Source: an uncultured Burkholderiales bacterium (lineage in GTDB: Bacteria; Pseudomonadota; Gammaproteobacteria; Burkholderiales; Burkholderiaceae_C). From it: a stretch of DNA of 33,764 nt. This document shows, in pieces, positions 15,272 to 24,268 of this stretch. The position numbers and the translations under genes are program-made. The DNA is taken from positions 1 to 33,764 of the forward strand of contig CAJAYT010000104.1 of assembly GCA_903949285.1 (NCBI GenBank), read 5' to 3'. Under the pieces are notes generated by a model. It did not search any database, was not told the origin of the DNA, and was given only the letters and a program-made list of their open reading frames with translations. The first letter of the stretch is position 1; each line of letters begins with the position of its first letter.

Positions 15272-16633
15272 CTAGCTTTTGTATCCATAAAGCCAAGGCA
15301 TATCCAGCAACTTAGGTCCAAAGAGTTTGAGTGATCTGTCTCTCGCCCACTCGACAAATTGCTTCGCATGAAATATGTCAGCGTTCATCAGTGCTCTTTT
15401 TTGTACGCTGGCATTTCTTAGCCAACGCTTGTGAGCGTAGTTCATGAACAACTGCTGGGTACGGTGACCATCTGCTTGAGAAGGAGTACTCGCCTTTAAC
15501 TTAAACTGCTTACCCATCTCAAACGCATCCTCTATCGCCATTCCTGCCCCTTGGGCCAGGTAGGGAAGCATCGGATGGGCCGCGTCACCCAAGAGCGCCA
15601 CTTGTCCCCTTGCCATTTGCATAGGCCCCTTTAGTGGGTTAGATCTCATCAAAGGCCAAACACTCCACGTATCAATCGCTCTTAGAGTATCTTGAATTTT
15701 CGAGCACGTCTGGGGGAAGATTGAATGGATATTCAAGGCCTTTTCAGCCTGGCTCATATTCAGGGTCCAATCCAGCGCTGAGAGGACGTCTTGAGGACGA
15801 TCACCGGGCTTGAGGCTATGACGGCTCGTGTTCAAAATTAACACAGAGTTCAACCACTCCCCTCCTCTGACTGGGTACTGAACCAAATGCATATCCGGTC
15901 CAAGCCACACTTTTACTGAACTCGACCTAAGAGTGGGTGGCAACATCTTTTGCATCACCAACGAGCGATACGCCAAGTCTCCAGAGAACGTAACACCCCC
16001 AGGGCTTGGAGGAGGGACAGCGCTAATGCCAAAGGGTGTATGCGACTTGGAAGTGTCGAAATAAATATCTCGAACCTTGCTCCAAACTCCGTCTGCTCCT
16101 ATCACACCTTGATAAAGTTTCTTTGAAAAAGATTCTGGAGTAGAAGTATCATTTTGAGATTGAACATATTTACGGTTCTCCTCAAGTGAGACCTGCAAAC
16201 CGTCCTCCGTGCTTTGCAGTCCGCTTAGTTTGCAGTTCAAATGAATATCACCGTACCCCCCCCTCACAACGCATTCAAGTAAGGCTGCGTGAAGATCGGC
16301 TCGGTGAACCGTATGGTAAGGCGCGCCGTATCGTTCCCTAAAGGACTCCCCTAGGGGCAAAGTTGCAAGTAGCTGCCCACTCAAAGCACTATGAACCTCA
16401 AGGGAGCTGGGCTCATACACGTAAGCATCAAGGGATTGATAGACTCCCCAAGACTTTAAAATTCGGGTGACATTAGGACCTAGTTGTACACCTGCTCCGA
16501 CTTCCCCCAGCTGCGCTGATTGCTCAATGATCGAGATACGCTCTTTGAACTGTCCAAGCGCTATAGCAGCGCTTAGACCTCCAATCCCAGCTCCTACGAT
16601 GAGTAAGTCAGACATCTTTCCTTGTGCACTCAT
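15272..16633 (-). CDS. FAD-dependent monooxygenase, salicylate-hydroxylase-like
   Basis: This 453-residue group A flavin monooxygenase shows the FAD-binding GAGIGG (14-19), the DG motif GADGVWS (179-185) and the C-terminal FAD motif GDAAHPMLPYLAQGAGMAIEDA (near 350-370). GAGVQLGPN (46-54) places it near salicylate and 3-hydroxybenzoate hydroxylases, but the same superfamily includes HpxO, which hydroxylates urate. Its ATG overlaps the stop of adenine deaminase as ATGA (16630-16633), so the two are coupled. This favours a purine-related substrate, while the gentisate dioxygenase 13 kb away favours an aromatic one. A second start at Met7 (16615) is possible. The substrate is unresolved. Confidence 0.85.
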   Translation of the reverse strand: MSAQGKMSDLLIVGAGIGGLSAAIALGQFKERISIIEQSAQLGEVGAGVQLGPNVTRILKSWGVYQSLDAYVYEPSSLEVHSALSGQLLATLPLGESFRERYGAPYHTVHRADLHAALLECVVRGGYGDIHLNCKLSGLQSTEDGLQVSLEENRKYVQSQNDTSTPESFSKKLYQGVIGADGVWSKVRDIYFDTSKSHTPFGISAVPPPSPGGVTFSGDLAYRSLVMQKMLPPTLRSSSVKVWLGPDMHLVQYPVRGGEWLNSVLILNTSRHSLKPGDRPQDVLSALDWTLNMSQAEKALNIHSIFPQTCSKIQDTLRAIDTWSVWPLMRSNPLKGPMQMARGQVALLGDAAHPMLPYLAQGAGMAIEDAFEMGKQFKLKASTPSQADGHRTQQLFMNYAHKRWLRNASVQKRALMNADIFHAKQFVEWARDRSLKLFGPKLLDMPWLYGYKS

Positions 16634-17682
16634 GCATCGTGTTCAACAAAGCTTTCAAAACAAACTTTTAGTTCGTGATACCTTTTTTCCTTTTCACTGG
16701 TTGTCATGAAACTTGCCTCAAAACTGTTGTGTGCAAAAGCGTAAGCCTCCTTAGCGCCCAAACCTAGCGCCTCAAAGGTTTGCAAAAAGTTCTCGTATAT
16801 ATAGCCACCAAAATAGGCGGGATCATCAGAGTTGATTGTGACGCATAGCCCCTCTGCTAGCAGCTTAGCGATGTTGTGATCGGCAAGTGACGGGAAGACT
16901 TTTAACTTTAGATTGGAAAGAGGACAGACGGTAAGTGGAGTCCTCTCCAGTCGAAGTCTATTGATGAGCTCTGGATCCTTAATGCACTGCACGCCGTGAT
17001 CAATACGCTGAACGCCCAGCACATCCAAAGCGGACCAGATGTAGGATGGGGGTCCTTCCTCACCTGCATGAGCCACTAACTTAAGCCCAAGCGCCTTGCA
17101 CTTAGCAAAGACTTTGGAGAATTTTTCCGGTGGATTTCCGACTTCGCCAGAATCTAGTCCAACGCCCACCAAGTAATTTTTAAAGGGCATTGCCTCCTCT
17201 AAAGTCTTTAATGCGTCTTCCTCACTTAAATGTCTCAAAAAACACAGTATGAGACACGTTGTGATTCCAAGGGTTTGCTCAGCCTCCTTGCACGCTCGAC
17301 TTAATCCGTGGATGATGGCTTGCATGGGTACACCGCGCACCGTATGAGTCTGTGGATCAAAGAAAAGCTCTGCATGAACGACATGGTCTTGGGCTGCCTT
17401 TAAAAAGTAGGCGTGTGCCATTTCGTAAAAATCATCTTCTGTGATGAGAACACTAGCCCCAGCATAATAAATATCTAAAAAACTTTGTAAATTATTAAAA
17501 GCATATGCAGAGCGGAGTGCCTCCACATTCTCGTAAGGGATGGGAATATTATTCTTCTTTGAAAGCTTGAAGATCAACTCCGGCTCAAGCGACCCCTCGA
17601 TATGAATATGAAGTTCAGCTTTGGGCATGCGCTTTAAAAGTTCAGGCAGGCGCTTAGGGGCAATGGGGTGAACGTTATACAT
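16630..17682 (-). CDS. Adenine deaminase (adenosine-deaminase-like, type 2)
   Basis: This 350-residue metal-dependent deaminase should convert adenine to hypoxanthine and ammonia in the cytoplasm. The zinc-binding and catalytic residues are visible: H25 and H27 (AELHIHIEG), H205 and E208 (VAHAGEEG), H229 (RIDHG) and D286/D287 (NSDDPAYFGG). The segments AELFFDPQTHTVRG (104-117) and FLRHLSEEDALKTLEEA are typical of the adenine-specific branch rather than of true adenosine deaminases. The gene lies just downstream of the BMP importer genes, separated by a terminator, and is followed in overlap by the FAD monooxygenase. It should have its own promoter in 17683-17759. Confidence 0.9.
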   Translation of the reverse strand: MYNVHPIAPKRLPELLKRMPKAELHIHIEGSLEPELIFKLSKKNNIPIPYENVEALRSAYAFNNLQSFLDIYYAGASVLITEDDFYEMAHAYFLKAAQDHVVHAELFFDPQTHTVRGVPMQAIIHGLSRACKEAEQTLGITTCLILCFLRHLSEEDALKTLEEAMPFKNYLVGVGLDSGEVGNPPEKFSKVFAKCKALGLKLVAHAGEEGPPSYIWSALDVLGVQRIDHGVQCIKDPELINRLRLERTPLTVCPLSNLKLKVFPSLADHNIAKLLAEGLCVTINSDDPAYFGGYIYENFLQTFEALGLGAKEAYAFAHNSFEASFMTTSEKEKRYHELKVCFESFVEHDA

Positions 17683-17759
17683 TTGAATAGATACCTTAGG
17701 GTTCGTCTTGATCGTGGGATATTAATTTCTTTGCCACAGTTTACAGCCGAATATCCATG

Positions 17760-17795
17760 AAAAATGCCCTAGAACTCGAAAGAGTTCTAGGGCAT
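17760..17795 (-). terminator. Rho-independent terminator of the BMP importer operon
   Basis: ATGCCCTAGAACTC (17764-17777) is the exact reverse complement of GAGTTCTAGGGCAT (17782-17795), giving a 14-bp perfect stem with a 4-nt loop. On the minus strand the stem runs directly into TTTTT, the classic arrangement for ending transcription after the lipoprotein gene. Confidence 0.85.
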
Positions 17796-17797
17796 CT

Positions 17798-17824
17798 GGT
17801 CGATCGACATTGGCTAGATCGACC
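17798..17824. repeat. Second hairpin ahead of the terminator
   Basis: GGTCGATC (17798-17805) pairs perfectly with GATCGACC (17817-17824) around an 11-nt loop. On the minus strand it lies between the lipoprotein stop codon and the main terminator, giving two tandem hairpins in the 3' untranslated region. It has no T-run of its own and may protect the 3' end or help termination. Confidence 0.55.
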
Positions 17825-17864
17825 TTACTCAAACCGCAAATTAAGCGGCTTTAATCAATTGGCT

Positions 17865-19016
17865 TTACTTCTTATCGCTTCCAGGCACTTTACCCTCTAC
17901 GCCTTTTACATAGAACTTGATACCGCTCAGGAAACCGTCATCAGCAACCTCACCGTCTTTCAATACGGGCTTACCGGTGTTGTCAACGATTGGGCCTTTC
18001 CAAATTGCAAAAGAGCCGTCTGTCAAACCTTTTTTGACTTCGTCAATTTTAGCTTTGGTGTCTGCAGGGACGTCATCAGCAATAGAGACAATATCGATTG
18101 CTCCTTCTTTAACACCCCACCAAGAGTGAGTGCCACCGGTCCATTTACCGTCTAAAGCGTCTTTCGTCGCTTTGATGTAATAAGGACCCCAGTTGATCAC
18201 AGATGATGCGAGGTGAGCTTTAGGACCATAAGCGGTCATGTCAGAGTCCCAACCAAATGCGCGTTTGCCTTTGGACTCAGCTGTCTTTAAAACTGCTGGT
18301 GAATCTGTATTTTGGAACAATATGTCTGCGCCGCCGTTGATAAGCGATGTAGCAGCTTCAGTTTCCTTTGGTGGGTTGAACCACTCATTAACCCAAACCA
18401 CTTTAGTTTTGATTTTAGGATTTGTTGACTGTGCGCCTAGTGTGAAGCTGTTAATGTTGCGAATCACTTCAGGAATTGGCACTGAAGCAACGACGCCCAG
18501 TACGTTGCTCTTGGTCATCTTACCTGCGATCACACCGGCCATATAAGCACCTTCATAGGTACGGCTGTCGTAGGTTCTCATGTTATCGGCTTGTTTGTAG
18601 CCCGTTGCATGTTCAAACTTAACGTCCTTGAAGTCAGCAGCTACTTTTAGCATCGGCTCCATGTATCCGAAAGTAGTGCCAAAGATCAACTTGTTACCTT
18701 GAGTTGCCATGTCGCGCAGCACACGCTCAGCGTCTGCAGACTCAGGAACGTTTTCTACAAAAGAAGTGGTGATCTTGGAGCCCAGTTCTTTCTCAAGCGC
18801 TTTACGTCCGTTGTCGTGCGCATAAGTCCAACCACCATCACCAACAGGGCCAATGTAGGCAAAAGCAATTTTAAGTGGCTCGGCCTTAGGCGCTTCAGCT
18901 GCGGCAGGGGCCTCGGTCTTTGCTTCTTCTTTTTTACCGCAAGCAACTAAAGCTGCTGCGGCAACGGTTGCTATAGCGGCGGTCTGAACCCATTTGCGCT
19001 TGTACATGTCTGTCAT
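17865..19016 (-). CDS. BMP-family ABC transporter substrate-binding lipoprotein
   Basis: This 383-residue lipoprotein has the lipobox LVAC (C26) after a short signal peptide, then an Ala/Glu/Lys-rich linker. The Med/PnrA (BMP) fold begins at LKIAFAYIGPVGDGGWTYAHDNGRKALE. ADILFQNTDSPAV and the following AFGWDSDM are usual for this family. BMP proteins bind nucleosides or free purines in the periplasm. GGAA stands about 7 nt before the ATG at 19016. It is the last gene of the ATPase, permease, permease, lipoprotein operon and is followed by tandem hairpins. With adenine deaminase next to it, adenine, hypoxanthine or a nucleoside is the likely ligand. Confidence 0.92.
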   Translation of the reverse strand: MTDMYKRKWVQTAAIATVAAAALVACGKKEEAKTEAPAAAEAPKAEPLKIAFAYIGPVGDGGWTYAHDNGRKALEKELGSKITTSFVENVPESADAERVLRDMATQGNKLIFGTTFGYMEPMLKVAADFKDVKFEHATGYKQADNMRTYDSRTYEGAYMAGVIAGKMTKSNVLGVVASVPIPEVIRNINSFTLGAQSTNPKIKTKVVWVNEWFNPPKETEAATSLINGGADILFQNTDSPAVLKTAESKGKRAFGWDSDMTAYGPKAHLASSVINWGPYYIKATKDALDGKWTGGTHSWWGVKEGAIDIVSIADDVPADTKAKIDEVKKGLTDGSFAIWKGPIVDNTGKPVLKDGEVADDGFLSGIKFYVKGVEGKVPGSDKK

Positions 19017-19061
19017 TTACATTTCCTTTAAAAAAATAACCATTAAAAACAAAAAAAATCC

Positions 19062-19982
19062 TCAGGTCCCGGGATAAAAGGGTTTGCCAATCGAAGCTGG
19101 CATGTTCACCTTGATCCAAAGCGGGTTTCGAGAAATCAAAGCCAACACAACAATGGTGGCAATGTAGGGCAACATACTTAAGAGCTGACTAGGCACATCA
19201 ACTCCGATCGTTTGAAGGTGGAACTGTAGCATCGTTACGCCTCCAAACAGGTACGCGCCCAATAAAACCCTCATAGGTTTCCAGGTTGCAAAAGTTGTCA
19301 AAGCAAGTGCAATCCACCCCTTACCCGCAATCATACCTTCAACCCAAAGGGGAGTATAGATGAGAGAGATGTACGCCCCGGATAGCCCACACAGAGCTCC
19401 CCCGGCAACTACCGCACCAAGACGGATCATTCTCACGTTATACCCCAGCGCGTGAGCCGATTCAGGCGACTCACCAATGCTTCTCAGCACCAAACCAGGG
19501 CGGGTTTTGTTTAAAAACCAAATCAAAATGATGGCAAAAATAATGGTGATGTAGACCAACGGATGGTGTTGAAAGAGTGCGGTCCCCAAAAAGGGAATAT
19601 CTTCAAGCACTGGGATCGCAAAATGAACTCGGTCAACCAACTTAGCCTGAACATAACCAACGCCTACGAACGCTGAGAAACCTGCACCAAAGAGGCTTAG
19701 AGCAAGCCCCGTCGCGTATTGATTGGTGTTCAGAAAAATGACCAAAACGCCAAAAACAAAGGCCATAAAGGCACCGGCCAGGGCTCCTGCAGTGAAGCCG
19801 AGTACATCACTGCCGGAGTGCACTCCAGTTGCAAAGGCTGCTATGGCGGCGCAAAGCATCATCCCCTCTGCGCCCAAATTAACAATGCCAGAGCGCTCAT
19901 TGATAAGCAGACCAAGGGAAGCTATCGCAAGCACGGTACCGGCGTTTAAGGTAGCGGCTATCAGCAGTGCATAGGTTTCCAT
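19062..19982 (-). CDS. ABC transporter permease of the BMP system (second permease)
   Basis: This 306-residue polytopic protein belongs to the BPD_transp_2 permease family (NupQ/YufQ-like). It has about eight to nine membrane segments and the typical N-terminus ATLNAGTVLAIASLGLLINERSGIVNLGAEGMML. The segment NKTRPGLVLRSIGESPESAHALGYNVRMIRLGAVVAGGALCGLSGAY contains the coupling-helix region. It forms the inner-membrane pore with the permease encoded 17 nt upstream (its stop at 19999). The lipoprotein gene follows 45 nt downstream. There is no clear ribosome-binding site, so translation may depend on reading through from the upstream gene. Confidence 0.92.
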   Translation of the reverse strand: METYALLIAATLNAGTVLAIASLGLLINERSGIVNLGAEGMMLCAAIAAFATGVHSGSDVLGFTAGALAGAFMAFVFGVLVIFLNTNQYATGLALSLFGAGFSAFVGVGYVQAKLVDRVHFAIPVLEDIPFLGTALFQHHPLVYITIIFAIILIWFLNKTRPGLVLRSIGESPESAHALGYNVRMIRLGAVVAGGALCGLSGAYISLIYTPLWVEGMIAGKGWIALALTTFATWKPMRVLLGAYLFGGVTMLQFHLQTIGVDVPSQLLSMLPYIATIVVLALISRNPLWIKVNMPASIGKPFYPGT

Positions 19983-19998
19983 AAAGGGTTAGTTGGCC

Positions 19999-21087
19999 TT
20001 ATTGATTAATAGAACTGGACGACAGTTTAATACGCGCGGGGATGCGAATTCTGTAGGCAATGAGCACATCACATGCCAAAAGTGTAAAGAGCAAGAGTCC
20101 CTGAAAAACACCAGTCAAAGATTTGGGTAACCCAAGACGGGACTGCGCAAGCTCCCCCCCGATGTAGAACATACTCATTAATAGCGACGAAAAAACCATA
20201 CCCAACGGGTGCACCCGCCCAACAAAGGCAACAATGATTGCAGCAAATCCGTATCCCACGGGAATAAAGGGGGTGAGTTGCCCAACGGGTCCTGCTACCT
20301 CCAAAGCCCCGGCCAGCCCTGAAGCTGCGCCCGAACACAAAAGAGCTGCCCAAAGGGCTTTGCTCGATGAAAATCCCGCGTAACGCGCAGCATCCGGGGC
20401 CAGTCCGCCGACCCGAAGCGCAAATCCTGCTCGCGTTTTGAATAAAAAGATCCACAACGAAATCGATCCGAGCAAAGCTATAAACAGGCCAATGTTAATT
20501 CTTGAACCTTTGAAGAGTCTGGGAATTTGGGTGACGACTTCAAAGGTCTTAGTCTGCGGGAAGTTGTACCCCATGGGGTCCTTCCAAGGACCGTACACAA
20601 GGTAGTTGAGCAACATGATCGCCACATAAACAAGCATCAAACTCACCAGAATTTCGCTAGTGTTAAAGCGGTCACGCAAAAATGCAGTGATCGATGCCCA
20701 GAGCATACCGCCGACGATACCTGCCAATAAAATGGGCAACACAATCCAAGACGAGGTATCTTTGTCAGCCAAGAGTGCAACGCCGGATGCAAATATGGCC
20801 CCTAAGACAAACTGCCCCTCTGCACCGATATTCCATACGTTAGATCTAAAGCAAACCGCAAGCCCCGTTGCAATGATCAGTAGGGGGATTGCTTTGACCA
20901 TCAACTCACCCAAAGCATATCCGCTTTTAATTGGCTCCCAAAAAAACACCAGCAGTCCTTTAACCGGATCCTTACCCAGTAAAACAAAGAGCGCCATGCC
21001 TAAGATCACCGTAATCAATAACGAGAGAAGCGGTGAGGCGATGCTCCAAAATTTGGAGGGGTAGGGTCGTTGCTCTAATTTAAACAT
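19999..21087 (-). CDS. ABC transporter permease of the BMP system (first permease)
   Basis: This 362-residue membrane protein is the NupP/YufP-like partner permease. Family signatures are the segment LLIIATGLAVCFRSNVWNIGAEGQFVLGAIFASG and the coupling region FKTRAGFALRVGGLAPDAARYAGFSSSKALWAALLCSGAASGLAGALE. Roughly nine to ten membrane segments are visible. It heterodimerises with the product of the gene that begins 17 nt downstream. An 87-nt gap separates it from the ATPase gene upstream. That gap contains TTGTGTACAG (21105-21114), close to the operator-like motif found elsewhere in the purine block. Confidence 0.92.
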   Translation of the reverse strand: MFKLEQRPYPSKFWSIASPLLSLLITVILGMALFVLLGKDPVKGLLVFFWEPIKSGYALGELMVKAIPLLIIATGLAVCFRSNVWNIGAEGQFVLGAIFASGVALLADKDTSSWIVLPILLAGIVGGMLWASITAFLRDRFNTSEILVSLMLVYVAIMLLNYLVYGPWKDPMGYNFPQTKTFEVVTQIPRLFKGSRINIGLFIALLGSISLWIFLFKTRAGFALRVGGLAPDAARYAGFSSSKALWAALLCSGAASGLAGALEVAGPVGQLTPFIPVGYGFAAIIVAFVGRVHPLGMVFSSLLMSMFYIGGELAQSRLGLPKSLTGVFQGLLLFTLLACDVLIAYRIRIPARIKLSSSSINQ

Positions 21088-21104
21088 GTAGTTCTTGAAA
21101 TTTA

Positions 21105-21119
21105 TTGTGTACAGCTTGC
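21105..21119. promoter_or_regulatory. TTGT-GT-ACAGCTTGC element before the first permease
   Basis: TTGTGTACAG matches the TTGT-N2-ACAA palindrome at 9 of 10 positions. Together with the following CTTGC it repeats the element at 1299-1313. It lies in the gap between the ATPase and permease genes, 18 nt upstream of the permease ATG. Function is unproven. Confidence 0.25.
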
Positions 21120-21174
21120 GCGAGATTACATTTAGAGTAGTTTGTCAGATTTGTCATGCTGCTGAGCGCTGGAT

Positions 21175-22686
21175 TTAGAGTGCATCAGCACTTTCCCACA
21201 ACCCGCTCATCCACGAACCAATCAGTTCCTTGGTCGCCTGGGCGCGGCTTACAGACGGGGACATACGCCCCTGGGAGATGACTTGTATACGGTCAGAGAT
21301 CTCAAAGAGTTCGTCAAGCTCCTCACTCACCACAAGCACCGCGCAATCTGCATTTCTAAGTCTCAATATCTCTGAGCGAATTTGTGCGGCAGCGCCCACA
21401 TCAACGCCCCAAGTAGGCTGACAGATGATGAGTACATCGGGGCGCACATCAATCTCTCGGCCCACAATAAACTTTTGCAAATTACCACCGGACAAGGAGC
21501 TTGCGCTTGCGTGAGCGCTACTGGCTTTGACGTTAAAGTCAGAGATAATTTTTTTCGTCTGTTGCTCGAGTCCTTCCTCATCTATCCAGCCCCAAGCCCC
21601 AATCGACTCACTGCGAGTCAAAAGCATATTGTGCATCAGGCTAAGCGAGGGCACGGCGCCCCTCCCAAGTCGCTCCTCAGGAACGAAGTGCAACCCAAGC
21701 GCTCTGCGCTGAATAGGTCCTAAATGTGCAACGCTTTGGTCCTTCAAAATTATGGCGTCTGCCCTTGCCCTTACGTCCTCACCCGAAAGTGCATAAAGTA
21801 ACTCCCTTTGTCCGTTCCCGGAGACCCCGGCAATGCCCAAAATCTCGCCTTTTCTAAGCTCAATTTCGATATTTTCCAGATTCACTCCAAATTGATCATT
21901 CTTTGCAAGGCTTAAGCGGTTCACCTTTAAAACTGTTTCACCGGTTTGATGCACTTCATGCACCAAATCTGCAGGTTCTGCACCAATCATCATACGGCTA
22001 AGTGACTCATTTGATTCCAAATTAGGAATGCACTGGCCCGTTACCCGCCCGCCTCTCATCACGGTGCACACATCGCACAAAGAGCGGATCTCATGGAGTT
22101 TATGGCTGATGTATAAGATACTACAACCGCGTTGCGCCAAGCGTCTGAGAACGACAAACAACTTATCGACCGCCTGGGGTGTTAGGACAGAAGTAGGCTC
22201 ATCCAAAATGAGCAGTTCTGGCTCTCCCAACAGGGCTCTAATAATCTCCACCCTTTGCCGCTCGCCCACACTTAAAGCGTGAACGGGGCTTTGGGGATCT
22301 ACATCCAGTCCATACTCATTAGCAATGAGTTTAATTTTTGACTCTACTTCGGTGAGCTTTAACTCACCCCCCAATCCAAGCCAAACATTCTCAGCAACAC
22401 TCAGTGTCTCAAAGAGACTGAAATGCTGAAATACCATACTGATCCCCAGGCGTCTTGCTTCTTGAGGATTTTTAATTTGAACAGCCTGTCCTTTGAAAAC
22501 AACTTCGCCCGCGTCTGGTTTCACAGCGCCGTAGATGATTTTCATGAGCGTCGATTTACCTGCCCCGTTCTCGCCCAAAACAGCGTGAATTTCTCCTTTT
22601 TTAACTTCCAAAGAGACCTGATCGTTGGCCGTCACCAATGGATATTTCTTAGTAACGCTTCGAATGCTCAACAAAGAGGTGGTCAT
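21175..22686 (-). CDS. ABC transporter ATPase of the BMP system (two ABC domains)
   Basis: This 503-residue cytoplasmic ATPase has two fused nucleotide-binding domains, like NupO/YufO and sugar-type (RbsA/MglA) ATPases. Domain 1 has Walker A GENGAGKST (38-46), signature LSVGERQRVEI and Walker B LLILDEPTSVLTP. Domain 2 has a degenerate Walker A region GVSGNGQRELL, signature LSGGNLQKFIVGRE, and the QPTWGVDVGA motif in place of DEPT, which is typical of BMP-linked transporters; site 2 is therefore probably non-catalytic. It is the first gene of the importer operon. No clear ribosome-binding site stands before the ATG. Confidence 0.95.
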   Translation of the reverse strand: MTTSLLSIRSVTKKYPLVTANDQVSLEVKKGEIHAVLGENGAGKSTLMKIIYGAVKPDAGEVVFKGQAVQIKNPQEARRLGISMVFQHFSLFETLSVAENVWLGLGGELKLTEVESKIKLIANEYGLDVDPQSPVHALSVGERQRVEIIRALLGEPELLILDEPTSVLTPQAVDKLFVVLRRLAQRGCSILYISHKLHEIRSLCDVCTVMRGGRVTGQCIPNLESNESLSRMMIGAEPADLVHEVHQTGETVLKVNRLSLAKNDQFGVNLENIEIELRKGEILGIAGVSGNGQRELLYALSGEDVRARADAIILKDQSVAHLGPIQRRALGLHFVPEERLGRGAVPSLSLMHNMLLTRSESIGAWGWIDEEGLEQQTKKIISDFNVKASSAHASASSLSGGNLQKFIVGREIDVRPDVLIICQPTWGVDVGAAAQIRSEILRLRNADCAVLVVSEELDELFEISDRIQVISQGRMSPSVSRAQATKELIGSWMSGLWESADAL

Positions 22687-22870
22687 ATGGGCAGATATCG
22701 AGTGGTGAAGAACTGAATTTGAGTAATAAGTTTAAACCAATTGTGAAAAGCAAAGAAGGAGCAACGATCTGAAACAGGTCCTGATGAGCTTAAGCTATTT
22801 TCGGGCCAACTTAACTGGGCGCTAAAAGCAGGTTAGCAGTGCGCTCACCCACTACTTGCAGCCTAGGCTC

Positions 22871-24268
22871 TTAGCGAATCAAAATTGCCCTAAAGTCATT
22901 CACATTGGTGAAAGTCGGCCCCGTCACAACCAAGTCTCCCAAAGCCTCAAAATAGGTAAATGAGTCGTGTCGCGCTAAAAATTCTGAGGTCTTTAGACCC
23001 AGCGCTTGCGCTTTTTCTAAGGTTTGAGGCGTAACAAGAGCGCCCGCATTGCTTTCAACGCCATCGATTCCGTCCGTATCCGCAGCAAGTGCCCAAATAC
23101 GGGGATGCCCACCCAGTTCTTTAGCCAGGCTCAAACAAAATTCACCTGCGCGCCCTCCTCTGCCCTCTTTTTGATCAGAGCAAGTTTTGTCTGACTTCGG
23201 GATAGTGACCGTTGTCTCGCCCCCGCTCAAGATGACACATGGAGGAGTAAATGCACAAAAAACGTTATTCCCCTTATGGCTAGCGCTTTGAGCATCGGCC
23301 TCGTCCATCAACTTAGCTGCCCCCTTGGCAAGGGCTGCGTGAACTTTTGCAACCTCAGAGGATTCGCCCTCCATTTCATCCGACAAGATATAAGCATTGA
23401 GTCCCATAGATACGGCCAACTCAGCCGCCGCCTGAAGAGAGTGCTTGGGTGTCGCGATCAACTCGACGGGTGCGCAGTGTTTAAACGCGTTGCCTGGCTT
23501 GGGCGTTTCTAACTCACCGCGTTCAAGTGCGCTTAAGACTGCGTCGGGCAAATGCACGCTGTACTTCCTTAATATCGCCAGGGCATCAGCACAGGTTGTG
23601 GGATCGGGAACCGTTGGTCCACTCGCGATCACAGATGGGTCATCTCCAGGCACATCACTGATGGCGAAACATATTAATTTGGCCGGTGCACAAGCCAATG
23701 CCAAGCGACCGCCTTTGATTTGAGACAGATGTTTTCTAACGCAGTTCATTTCTTGGATGTTCGCACCACTTTTCAAAAGAGCTTGATTGAGCGCTTTCTT
23801 ATCCTCGAGTGTTAAGCCGATTGCGGGGAGCGTTAAGAGAGAAGATCCGCCCCCAGAGATTAAACAAATCACTAGGTCATCTGACGTCAGCTCTTTTGTC
23901 AATCCAAGTATTCGTTGTGAAGCATTGACGCCTGCTTGGTCGGGAACGGGGTGGGCCGCCTCAACCATCTCGATGCGTGGCGGTGCAGAGCTACCACGTC
24001 TAGCTACTGCGCCAATTCCTGAATCCTCAGCCGGTATATGGCCGTAGCGAGTAACGACTAACCCACTCATAGGCTGATCACTAGGCCACATGGCGTCAAG
24101 CGCTAGCGCCATAGAAGCAGCGGCTTTGCCAGCCCCAAGCACTAAAGTTCGGCCTTTGGGGGGCTTAGGTAATCGCCCCAGCAAAGCCTTTGCAGGGAGG
24201 GCCGCTGAAACAGCGCAATCAAATAGACTTCGCAGTAACTCAGTTTCTGAAAGGGGTGTATGAATCAC
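22871..24268 (-). CDS. Glycerate 2-kinase (MOFRL family, TtuD/GckA-like)
   Basis: This 465-residue protein belongs to the DUF4147/MOFRL glycerate kinase family, once annotated as hydroxypyruvate reductase TtuD. It phosphorylates D-glycerate to 2-phosphoglycerate. The N-terminal part has GRTLVLGAGKAAASMA, VEAAHPVPD, LISGGGSSLL and CVRKHLSQIKGGRLA. The C-terminal MOFRL domain has ILSGGETTVT, GRGGRAGEF and ALAADTDGIDG. Its ATG overlaps the Bug receptor stop as ATGA (24265-24268), so the two are translationally coupled. In this setting it could use glycerate from tartrate-type acids (with the dehydrogenase upstream) or from the glyoxylate released by allantoin breakdown. Confidence 0.9.
   Translation of the reverse strand: MIHTPLSETELLRSLFDCAVSAALPAKALLGRLPKPPKGRTLVLGAGKAAASMALALDAMWPSDQPMSGLVVTRYGHIPAEDSGIGAVARRGSSAPPRIEMVEAAHPVPDQAGVNASQRILGLTKELTSDDLVICLISGGGSSLLTLPAIGLTLEDKKALNQALLKSGANIQEMNCVRKHLSQIKGGRLALACAPAKLICFAISDVPGDDPSVIASGPTVPDPTTCADALAILRKYSVHLPDAVLSALERGELETPKPGNAFKHCAPVELIATPKHSLQAAAELAVSMGLNAYILSDEMEGESSEVAKVHAALAKGAAKLMDEADAQSASHKGNNVFCAFTPPCVILSGGETTVTIPKSDKTCSDQKEGRGGRAGEFCLSLAKELGGHPRIWALAADTDGIDGVESNAGALVTPQTLEKAQALGLKTSEFLARHDSFTYFEALGDLVVTGPTFTNVNDFRAILIR

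Noticed and set aside
15272..16633. Assignment of the FAD monooxygenase as the gentisate-forming partner of the dioxygenase at 1370
   Set aside because: The genes are 13 kb apart in different operons, and the monooxygenase is coupled to adenine deaminase; kept as an alternative only.
17757..18155. 132-codon plus-strand frame opposite the BMP lipoprotein gene
   Set aside because: It runs through the terminator hairpin and is antisense to a certain gene, with no recognisable protein features.
19719..21064. Several antisense frames opposite the two permease genes
   Set aside because: They mirror the codon pattern of real membrane-protein genes and show no start signals or family motifs.
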